Origin: Lachnospiraceae bacterium
GTDB lineage: Bacteria > Bacillota > Clostridia > Lachnospirales > Lachnospiraceae
Reading direction: 5' to 3'
Assembly: GCA_009774345.1 (NCBI GenBank)
Contig: VSNR01000206.1
Coordinates: forward strand, 1 to 6,866
Length of the DNA stretch: 6,866 bases
Under the pieces are notes generated by a model that ran no database searches, was not told the origin of the DNA, and saw only the letters and a program-made list of their open reading frames with translations. The position numbers were made by a program, and so were the translations under genes. Numbering within the stretch: the first letter of the stretch is position 1; the number at the start of each line of letters is the position of its first letter. Below, piece after piece: positions 1-5,533 of this stretch.

Positions 1-31
1 GTATCTAAATAATGATATAGATACATATAAT
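1..31 (+). promoter_or_regulatory. Putative promoter and operator of the exporter operon
   Basis: A perfect 7-bp inverted repeat, GTATCTA at 1-7 and TAGATAC at 18-24, is centred between bases 12 and 13, with some further pairing inside. It lies directly before a perfect -10 hexamer TATAAT at 26-31. The -35 region, about 3-8 (ATCTAA), is a poor match to TTGACA, so the palindrome overlaps the -35 and spacer. That is a usual place for a repressor site. The ArsR-like protein encoded in the same operon is the most likely binder, but this is inference. The repeat does not match the DtxR or MntR consensus boxes as I know them. The site touches the window edge, so part of it may lie outside. Confidence 0.45.
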
Positions 32-89
32 GTATTGCTTTTTTCACGACAGGCGATTTAGTAAATCTGAAAGATCTGAATGATAAGAT

Positions 90-110
90 GCAGACAAAAA
101 TATTTGTTGC
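90..110 (+). other. Small bulged hairpin before the exporter SD site
   Basis: GCA (90-92) pairs with TGC (108-110) and ACAAA (94-98) pairs with TTTGT (103-107). G93 is bulged and the loop is AATA. The stem ends one base before the purine-rich SD region (about 111-121) of the exporter gene, so it could affect RNA stability or ribosome access. It is short and AT-rich, and chance is a fair alternative. Confidence 0.25.
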
Positions 111-131
111 AGGAAAGGAAGTTAAACACAG

Positions 132-1400
132 ATGAAAAACAGAGAACAAAAGCAGGGAAAAGTTGGTTACAGAGAGGTTTTAAGGCAGCGGGAGTACTTC
201 AAGATCCTGTTGGCGGGATTAGTCAATCGGTTTGGGGATTCGATTGACGCCGTTGCCTTTACATGGCTGGTGTATGCCATCACGGGAAAAGCGTCGTGGT
301 CGGCGCTTGTGTTTGCGGCAAACCAGCTGCCGTCGGTGCTGGTGCAGCCGTTTGCCGGCGTATTGGTGGAGGGAATGGACAAAAAGAAGCTGATGGTGGT
401 GACGGACATCGTGCGCGGCATCACGACATCAGGACTTGCAGTACTGTATCTGACATCGTGCGTAAACCCTTGGCTGCTGCTGGCATTTACGCTTGTCAAT
501 TCCACGGTGGAGGCGTTTCGGCTCCCGGCAGGGCTTGCAGTGCTGCCAAAGGTTTTGGAAGAAAGATATTACACATTTGGAACATCGCTCAGTACGACAC
601 TGAGCATGATTGTAGAGATGATAGGTCTGGGGATGGCAGGAGTGGTGATCAGTGTGTGCGGTATCGGCATTGCCATAGCGATTGACGGAATTTCCTTTTT
701 TGGCTCTGCATTGATTCTCTGTACACTGCGTCTGAAAAAGGAGCGCGCGCAGGGAGGCGCTTTGGCAGGTGCTTACTGGGAGAATTTGAGAGAGGGGCTG
801 CGGTATCTGAAAGGGCAGTCGGTGATTCGAAATCTCTGCCTGCTGACTGTGTTGTTGAATGCGGTAATCACGCCGCTTGATTCGTTACAGAGTCCGCTGA
901 TCCAGGAAGTTATGGGGCAGGGAAGCAGTCTGCTGAGCGCGTTTGCCATCGCGTTGACGATCGGGTCGGGACTGGGTTCGTTTGTCTATCCGTTTTTTGC
1001 CGGAAAGATTTCTGCCGTAGACCTTTTTGCGGGAACGGGAATTTTGATTGGTGCAGGGATGTGCTGTTATACACTTGGCGGCAGTGTGCGCGGAAATGTG
1101 GCAGCAGTTTACGTACTCACGATATTGGTTACGTTTGTCATTGGCGTTTCAAGCAGTGTTCTGGTCTCTGCGCTGAACGTTCAGTTTATGAAATCCGTAT
1201 CGCAGGATTATCTGGCGCGGGTCGGCGCGATTTTTAATGCCGGCGCGAGCGCTGCAACGCCCTTAGCGTCGTTGGCGCTTGGCGCACTCGCTGCTTTTTG
1301 TTCTGTTTCGCAGATTTTTCTATTCAGCGGTGCAATTTGTGTTATAATATTTCTAATCATATATTTGGCACAGGTCAGAAATTGTAGAGGAGTGGTGTGA
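132..1400 (+). CDS. MFS transporter, drug/siderophore-exporter type (MFS_3-like)
   Basis: This is a 422-residue integral membrane protein of normal length for a 12-helix major facilitator, probably a proton-driven exporter in the cytoplasmic membrane. After a basic N-terminus, the first helix region carries NRFGDSIDAVAFTWLVYAI (residues 32-50), a pattern common in the MFS_3/EntS and macrolide-efflux (Mef) group. A motif-A-like loop, GVLVEGMDKKK, lies at 76-86 with the usual Asp-Arg-x-x-Gly-Arg replaced by a looser basic version. A hydrophilic central loop at about 200-230 divides the two six-helix halves. The segment at 350-370 (QFMKSVSQDYLARVGAIFNA) also fits this group. The ATG at 132 follows an AGGAAAGGAAG stretch (111-121) at workable spacing. 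The stop codon overlaps the start of the ArsR-like gene, implying translational coupling and local control. The substrate is unknown: drug, metallophore and other small molecules are all possible. Confidence 0.85.
   Translation: MKNREQKQGKVGYREVLRQREYFKILLAGLVNRFGDSIDAVAFTWLVYAITGKASWSALVFAANQLPSVLVQPFAGVLVEGMDKKKLMVVTDIVRGITTSGLAVLYLTSCVNPWLLLAFTLVNSTVEAFRLPAGLAVLPKVLEERYYTFGTSLSTTLSMIVEMIGLGMAGVVISVCGIGIAIAIDGISFFGSALILCTLRLKKERAQGGALAGAYWENLREGLRYLKGQSVIRNLCLLTVLLNAVITPLDSLQSPLIQEVMGQGSSLLSAFAIALTIGSGLGSFVYPFFAGKISAVDLFAGTGILIGAGMCCYTLGGSVRGNVAAVYVLTILVTFVIGVSSSVLVSALNVQFMKSVSQDYLARVGAIFNAGASAATPLASLALGALAAFCSVSQIFLFSGAICVIIFLIIYLAQVRNCRGVV
1340..1348 (+). promoter_or_regulatory. Candidate internal extended -10 promoter for the regulator genes
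   Basis: TGTTATAAT at 1340-1348 is a perfect extended -10 (TG, one base, TATAAT). A weak -35 candidate, TATTCA, lies at 1321-1326 with a 16-bp spacer. It sits inside the last part of the exporter gene, about 50 bases before the ArsR-like start, and would give a short leader. It could supply a basal level of the two regulators independently of the main promoter. It overlaps coding sequence, so conservation is confounded. Confidence 0.35.
1386..1392 (+). promoter_or_regulatory. SD site that decides the ArsR-like start
   Basis: AGAGGAG ends 7 bases before the ATG at 1400 but only 4 bases before the in-frame GTG at 1397. The spacing favours the ATG. The SD lies within the exporter's last codons. 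Confidence 0.7.
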
Positions 1401-2536
1401 TGGAGAGCGTGTTTCGGCGTGAAGTGGATTATTTGATGGAAGGCATTTACCTGTTGCAGCATCTGGGCGCGGGGAGAAAGTACAGAGAGCTGAAAGAGGA
1501 GATCGACAGAAGATTTGGAAATCCGCTGCGGGAGGGACTTTGTAAGATGGAGCTGATCGAGCGGATCGAGGCGGCGGCAGAGCGCGCGTTCTCGGAGGAT
1601 ATGGAGCAGGTGCGCTATTATTTTCATATGCAGAAAGAGAATGGAATGTGCTGTGCGGGAAAGACGGCGCTTTTGTGGGAGGGGTGCAGAGAGACGGAAT
1701 TTCAGGAGGTTGCTGCATATGGAGCGTATCTGAGAGGGCTGTCGGAGCAGGAATATTGTGAGCGGTTTGCAGTGTGTATTCAGGAGTATACGGCGGAAGA
1801 TGTGCGGGGGGAAAAGGATATTGTGAAAATAGAGGAGCCGCTTGCCGTGATTTCTTTTTTGATGCGGATGGAAATCGCAGATGAGGAGAAGTGGAAGCTA
1901 CAGAAGATTTTTATCGAGCGGGAGGAACAGCTTGAACGGGTGCTTGCGCTGCTGGAGAAAGCGGTTGTGTGCCTGCGTGGATTTGAGCCGGAGCTTCTGG
2001 CATGGATACAGCAGTTTTGCGCGTATTGGGAGAAAGAGCTTGGAGGTCAGGCGCTCTCCGTTTATATGGGAGATCGGACAGATATTTTTATGGAGGAAAA
2101 TCCTTTGGGGTTCTGCTTGCAGGCATCGTTTCTGCATCCTGATGAGATTGTGAGCCACTCGGATCAGAGGGAGGATGGCACCTATGAAAAACGGGACTTT
2201 TGCCGGCTGGGAATCCTGTTTGGAGAGGACTTTGAGATCGGGATCAAACCCGCACGGCAGACAGAGGGATTTGAAATTTACGTGCTTCAGGTTTTAAAGC
2301 TCTTGGCGGACAAAAGCAAGTTTGAGATTCTCTCATATATTCGTGACAAGGAGGCGTATGGAAGCGAGCTGGCAAGACATCTGGGGATCACATCGGCGAC
2401 GGTTTCCCACCATATGAATGCACTGCTCCATGCGGGGCTTGTCAGGGTGAACAACAGGGAGAACCGTATGTACTATACTGCCAATACAAAGGCACTGTCG
2501 GAAGTGCTGGACTATTGCGGGCATATTTTAATCTGA
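1400..2536 (+). CDS. ArsR-type winged-helix regulator with a long N-terminal region
   Basis: The protein has 378 residues from the ATG at 1400; an in-frame GTG at 1397 would add one. It starts inside the exporter stop codon (TGATG). The last ~75 residues are a clear ArsR-family winged helix: KSKFEILSYI (from about 305), SELARHLGI as the first HTH helix, TSATVSHHMNALLHAGLV as the recognition helix, and NNRENRMYYT as the wing. The preceding ~300 residues are mostly charged and helical (for example FIEREEQLERVLALLEKAVVCL), with no membrane segment. I do not recognise a named domain there; it is probably the sensor or dimerisation part. Typical ArsR proteins are only ~100 residues and many carry a Cys motif (ELCVCDL) in the first HTH helix. 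That motif is absent, so metal sensing by that route is unlikely. The role is probably control of the co-transcribed exporter, likely with autoregulation. Confidence 0.8.
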   Translation: MESVFRREVDYLMEGIYLLQHLGAGRKYRELKEEIDRRFGNPLREGLCKMELIERIEAAAERAFSEDMEQVRYYFHMQKENGMCCAGKTALLWEGCRETEFQEVAAYGAYLRGLSEQEYCERFAVCIQEYTAEDVRGEKDIVKIEEPLAVISFLMRMEIADEEKWKLQKIFIEREEQLERVLALLEKAVVCLRGFEPELLAWIQQFCAYWEKELGGQALSVYMGDRTDIFMEENPLGFCLQASFLHPDEIVSHSDQREDGTYEKRDFCRLGILFGEDFEIGIKPARQTEGFEIYVLQVLKLLADKSKFEILSYIRDKEAYGSELARHLGITSATVSHHMNALLHAGLVRVNNRENRMYYTANTKALSEVLDYCGHILI

Positions 2537-2561
2537 GTGAAATAGAAAAGGAGACTTTGAG

Positions 2562-2933
2562 ATGATAGAAAACGAATCTGCTGAAAATTATTTGGAGACG
2601 ATACTGGTTCTGAGCAGGAAACTTCCTGTGGTGCGCTCTGTGGATATTGCAAATGAGCTTGGATTTAAAAAGTCGAGCGTCAGCATTGCGATGAAAAATC
2701 TCCGGGAGAAAAATCATATCACGGTAACAGACGCGGGTTTTATCTACCTGACAGATTCTGGGAGGCATATTGCAGAGCTGATCTATGAGCGGCATGAGTT
2801 TGTGTCGGAATGGCTGATGCGGCTTGGCGTTGCGCCGGATATTGCGATTGAGGATGCCTGCAAGATTGAGCACATTCTCAGTAAAGAGAGCTATGACGCC
2901 ATCAAGACATTTGTAATGCAGCATACAGAATAG
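2562..2933 (+). CDS. Short DtxR/MntR-family metal-dependent transcriptional repressor
   Basis: This 123-residue cytoplasmic protein has an N-terminal winged helix (ENYLETILVLSRK at 8-20, VRSVDIANELGF at 24-35, recognition helix KKSSVSIAMKNLREK at 36-50, wing to about 66). A DtxR-type dimerisation and metal domain follows (about 67-123). Metal-ligand positions can be placed by comparison with B. subtilis MntR and C. diphtheriae DtxR. E12 matches MntR E11, H78 matches MntR H77/DtxR H79, and C100, E103 and H104 match DtxR C102, E105 and H106. MntR D8 is replaced by N9. It lacks the SH3-like domain of full-length DtxR and is somewhat shorter than MntR. The ATG follows AAGGAG (2548-2553) by 8 bases. 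The gene starts 25 bases after the ArsR-like stop, so it is very likely in the same operon. Iron or manganese is the likely co-repressor; which one is not decidable here. Confidence 0.82.
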   Translation: MIENESAENYLETILVLSRKLPVVRSVDIANELGFKKSSVSIAMKNLREKNHITVTDAGFIYLTDSGRHIAELIYERHEFVSEWLMRLGVAPDIAIEDACKIEHILSKESYDAIKTFVMQHTE

Positions 2934-2973
2934 AAAAATTGTATGAAAAGCATTTAATTTTTACATGTTTTTT
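2934..2973 (+). terminator. Weak AT-rich hairpin after the DtxR-like gene, possible terminator
   Basis: AAAAATT (2934-2940) pairs with AATTTTT (2956-2962). An inner ATG/CAT pairing (2943-2945 with 2951-2953) encloses an AAAAG loop. A T-run follows at 2968-2973. The stem is almost all A-T, so it is much weaker than the hairpin at 4924-4960. Some read-through toward the chemoreceptor gene would be expected. Confidence 0.3.
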
Positions 2974-3001
2974 GATTATTTTGAACAAAATTCTTGCTTT
3001 A

Positions 3002-3030
3002 TTGTGAAAAAAGTACTAAAATGTTATTAT
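3002..3030 (+). promoter_or_regulatory. Sigma-A-like promoter with extended -10 for the chemoreceptor
   Basis: The -35 is TTGTGA (3002-3007), the spacer is 17 bp, and the -10 is TATTAT (3025-3030) preceded by TG at 3022-3023, making an extended -10. Transcription would begin near 3037, leaving a leader of about 93 nt. An overlapping alternative is TTGCTT (2994-2999), 17 bp, TAAAAT (3017-3022). No flagellar sigma-28 pattern (TAAA, then GCCGATAA) was seen, so the receptor appears to be expressed by housekeeping sigma. Confidence 0.5.
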
Positions 3031-3113
3031 ATTTTTAGTTGTAGTCAGAAATTTTGCAGGATATGACAACTCTGAGCATTTGTACACGAAAAGGCATGGA
3101 GCTGTTATGGCGT

Positions 3114-3119
3114 AGGAGG
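3114..3119 (+). promoter_or_regulatory. SD site that decides the chemoreceptor start
   Basis: A perfect AGGAGG lies 10 bases before the ATG at 3130 but only 1 base before the in-frame GTG at 3121. Only the ATG has usable spacing. Confidence 0.75.
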
Positions 3120-3129
3120 CGTGTTCAAA

Positions 3130-4917
3130 ATGGGTCAGAGGAAAAAAAGTTTAATCAGTGCGATCATGTGCCTGTGCGGTGTGGTTGCGGCAGTCACAGC
3201 ATTTGGAATTGGCGGAAATTCCATCTTTTCGATTCGGTCGGTATCGCGAAATTCATATGAGACTTATGAGGAAGCGGTGGATGAAGGCTATAAATCAGAG
3301 ATCAAGTCACAGGTACAGAGTGCAATCGCGGTCATTCAGAGCGAGTACGATAAATTTAAGGCAGGAGAGAAGTCTGAGGAGGAAGCACAGGAAGATGCAA
3401 AAGACTTTGTGCGTGCAATGCGTTACCGGGATGACCAGAGCGGGTATTTCTGGATAGACGGCATGGACTATGTACTGGTGGCACATGCAGTTCTCACAGA
3501 TCAGGAGGGGGATAACCGAAAGGATCTCATGGACCAGAACGGTGTCATGATCACACAGTCTGTGGTCAATGTCTGTAACACTGCGGATAAGTGCGGCTAT
3601 AATGAATTTTATTTTACCAAGTCAGACGGCGTGACGGTTGCGCCCAAGATTGCCTATTCGGAGCTGTTTGAACCGTGGGGATGGGCTGTCTGTACAGGAA
3701 ATTATGTCGATGATATGAATGCGGCAAAGGAAGTCGTCAAAGCCGAACTGGACAAGGAATATATGAGCGTGTTAGTCCGATCTAATGCGGTATGTTTTTC
3801 AGCGATCTTTATTTCATTGGCGGTAGCGTATGCAGTCGGCAGGCAGATCGTGAATCCGTTAAAGAAGATTCAGGCATTTGCGCAGAAGCTGTCGGAGGGC
3901 GATCTGACGACGAGTGTGGAGGTCAAAACGAAGAACGAGGTTGGACAGACGGCAGACGCATTGCGGGTAGCACAGGAAAATATGCGCGGCCTTTTGCGGG
4001 GAATCACAGATATTTCGAACAGTGTTGGCAATGCGCTTGGCAATTTTGACAAGTCCTTTAATAATATGAAGGAATCCATCTCACAGGTGTCGATTGCAGT
4101 GGATTCTATCGCGGAGAATGTCACCAAACAGGCGGCTTCTACGGACGAGGCGAGCAGCAATGTGGTGGTGATGGCAGACCAGATCAACCAGACTGGCACT
4201 GAGGTGGCAAATCTCAATCACAATGCAGATGAGATGAACCGAATCAGCGAGCAGTCAATGGATACCTTGAAGCAGCTGATCAATGTGAGCAACAAGACGA
4301 GAGAGAGTATCTCTGCGATGGCGGAGCAGACGGCAAATACCAACAAATCCGTCGAACAGATTCATGTCGCGGCGAATCTGATCAATGAGATTTCAGACCA
4401 GACAAGTCTGCTTGCCCTGAATGCGAGCATAGAGGCAGCGCGTGCCGGTGAGGCTGGAAGAGGCTTCTCTGTCGTGGCAGATGAGATTGCAAAGCTGGCA
4501 AACCAGTCTGGCGAATCTGTCGAGGAGATCAGCAAGACGGTGATTGAACTTCAGGGAAATGCGGCGAAGTCTGTCGCTGTGATGAAGGAGATCAACGAGG
4601 CAGTGGAGATACAGGTGAACTCGCTGACGGAGACGCAGCATATTATGGAGAAGCTGCATCAGGAGCTGGCAAACTGTTTTGCTTCGGTGCATTCTATTGA
4701 TTCGATGACGCGGGAGATTGACAGCAAGAGAGAAGGCGTCACCAGCACGATCTCTGTCCTGAATGATTTGGCGCAGGACAATGCATCGGTTGCGGAGGAG
4801 ACAGCGGCAATGTCCACAGAGCTGTCCAGAGAAGTGCATGAATCGAATCAGATTGTGGAGGATTTGGAAGGAAAAGTCAGCATTCTGATACAGGATGTGA
4901 ACAAATTTACAGTATAA
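3130..4917 (+). CDS. Methyl-accepting chemotaxis protein with a single Cache (sCache_2-like) sensor
   Basis: This 595-residue transmembrane chemoreceptor sends ligand signals to the CheA/CheW array. Numbering from the ATG at 3130: basic N-terminus, TM1 about 7-28, extracytoplasmic sensor about 30-215, TM2 about 218-238, HAMP about 240-290, methyl-accepting signalling domain about 325-590. The sensor shows sCache_2 hallmarks: RYRDDQSGYFWIDG (about 98-111), HA at 119-120 where HP is usual, DQNG, and the closing EPWGWAVCTGNYVDDM ending near 197. The conserved hairpin tip lies at 418-457 (QTSLLALNASIEAARAGEAG, then RGFSVVADEIAKLA). A methylation-type site ASVAEETAA has its Glu pair at 556-557, and a looser one lies around 339-340. 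No C-terminal CheR-tethering pentapeptide is seen. The gene stands alone between its own promoter and a strong terminator. The ligand is unknown; small carboxylates are typical for the family. Confidence 0.92.
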   Translation: MGQRKKSLISAIMCLCGVVAAVTAFGIGGNSIFSIRSVSRNSYETYEEAVDEGYKSEIKSQVQSAIAVIQSEYDKFKAGEKSEEEAQEDAKDFVRAMRYRDDQSGYFWIDGMDYVLVAHAVLTDQEGDNRKDLMDQNGVMITQSVVNVCNTADKCGYNEFYFTKSDGVTVAPKIAYSELFEPWGWAVCTGNYVDDMNAAKEVVKAELDKEYMSVLVRSNAVCFSAIFISLAVAYAVGRQIVNPLKKIQAFAQKLSEGDLTTSVEVKTKNEVGQTADALRVAQENMRGLLRGITDISNSVGNALGNFDKSFNNMKESISQVSIAVDSIAENVTKQAASTDEASSNVVVMADQINQTGTEVANLNHNADEMNRISEQSMDTLKQLINVSNKTRESISAMAEQTANTNKSVEQIHVAANLINEISDQTSLLALNASIEAARAGEAGRGFSVVADEIAKLANQSGESVEEISKTVIELQGNAAKSVAVMKEINEAVEIQVNSLTETQHIMEKLHQELANCFASVHSIDSMTREIDSKREGVTSTISVLNDLAQDNASVAEETAAMSTELSREVHESNQIVEDLEGKVSILIQDVNKFTV

Positions 4918-4923
4918 TACATG

Positions 4924-4960
4924 ATAAAAATGCCCATCATTGACAGATGGGCATTTTTAT
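4924..4960. terminator. Bidirectional intrinsic terminator between convergent genes
   Basis: A perfect 15-bp stem pairs 4924-4938 with 4946-4960, with loop ATTGACA and a GC-rich core GCCCATC/GATGGGC. The 3' arm ends in a T-run (4954-4958) for the + strand. The matching A-run (4926-4930) gives the U-run for transcripts arriving on the - strand. It lies 7 bases after the chemoreceptor stop and 14 bases after the stop of the convergent ParB-like gene, so it most likely ends both. Confidence 0.9.
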
Positions 4961-4973
4961 TTGGTCTATTTTG

Positions 4974-5531
4974 TTAGATCTCATCTTCTGGAAAGGGTGC
5001 CGCCGCGTTTTCTTTTTCGTCGATGGGAACCCATGCATTGCCAAACGGAATATCCCGAAACAGCGCGGCAAGTCCGGTGATCTGCTTCAGGCGCAGGATT
5101 TCATCCCGCTCCATCCCTAAGTGCTTGGAAATCCATGCGTCAGAACGCCCCAGATCATGCAGCTCCTTGATAATATTGCTCATCAGGTCTACGCTGTGGG
5201 AGCCTCTTGCGCGGTTGTGGCGGATGGTGCTTGCCATGCGGTGGTCGAGTGGCTTGTTGATGATGGAGACGGGCAGCATGCCATTTTCACGCTCGTAGAT
5301 ATCGGGGTAGTCCAGCATGATGCGGTAACGGTGGAAACCGTCCACAATGATGTACGTGTCATCAGGGTCATCATGGTAACAGACGATGGGCATGGTATAA
5401 CCATCCTCCTTGATGCTGTCGTAGAGCAGTTTGAGCTCTGGCGGCGCCACGGAGTTTGGATTGTATGTATTAGGCTTTATTTTCTCGACTGGGACTGAAA
5501 TTACCTGATAGACAGGGCTTTGGTATGTCAT
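4974..5531 (-). CDS. ibrB: IbrB-type ParB/Srx-fold nucleotide-binding protein
   Basis: This 185-residue soluble protein has an N-terminal ParB/sulfiredoxin-like domain (about 8-112). VPVEKIKPNTYNPN (13-26) opens it. IIVDGFHRYRI (61-71) corresponds to ParB box II (GERRYRA), and TIRHNRARGSH (102-112) stands roughly where the phosphate-binding box III lies in ParB. A helix-turn-helix-like segment follows (SDAWISKHLGMERDEILRLK, 130-149), then a short acidic tail. It lacks the C-terminal dimerisation domain of chromosomal ParB and has no ParA beside it, so a partitioning role is unlikely. Its pairing with the upstream PP-loop gene matches the IbrA/IbrB arrangement named in E. coli. The ATG is 2 bases after the ibrA stop; its SD (AGGTGA, complement of 5538-5543) overlaps the last ibrA codons, indicating coupling. 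The biochemical function is not established. Symbol given by family resemblance. Confidence 0.75.
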   Translation of the reverse strand: MTYQSPVYQVISVPVEKIKPNTYNPNSVAPPELKLLYDSIKEDGYTMPIVCYHDDPDDTYIIVDGFHRYRIMLDYPDIYERENGMLPVSIINKPLDHRMASTIRHNRARGSHSVDLMSNIIKELHDLGRSDAWISKHLGMERDEILRLKQITGLAALFRDIPFGNAWVPIDEKENAAAPFPEDEI

Positions 5532-5533
5532 TT

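Noticed and set aside
30..83. 17-codon ATG frame in the exporter leader as a leader peptide
   Set aside because: No SD precedes it, its ATG overlaps the proposed -10, and it shows no attenuation-like codon run.
1208..1718. Two overlapping - strand open frames (139 and 121 codons)
   Set aside because: They are antisense to the exporter/regulator junction and their composition is that of a reverse-strand shadow rich in Ser, Pro and Arg.
2442..2924. 160-codon - strand open frame
   Set aside because: Antisense to the well-supported DtxR-like gene and the end of the ArsR-like gene; low-complexity shadow composition.
2934..3129. c-di-GMP riboswitch before the chemoreceptor
   Set aside because: Such riboswitches occur before motility genes in clostridia, but I could not find the conserved core or paired elements in this stretch.
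3054..3260. 68-codon + strand frame starting before the chemoreceptor
   Set aside because: It starts at a non-ATG codon without an SD and then runs out of frame through the chemoreceptor start.
4393..4839. 148-codon - strand open frame
   Set aside because: Antisense to the most conserved part of the chemoreceptor; rich in Leu, Arg, His and Cys as expected of a shadow.
4974..5531. Chromosome or plasmid partitioning ParB
   Set aside because: It is short, lacks the dimerisation domain, has no parA next to it, and the visible motifs fit the IbrB-type group better.
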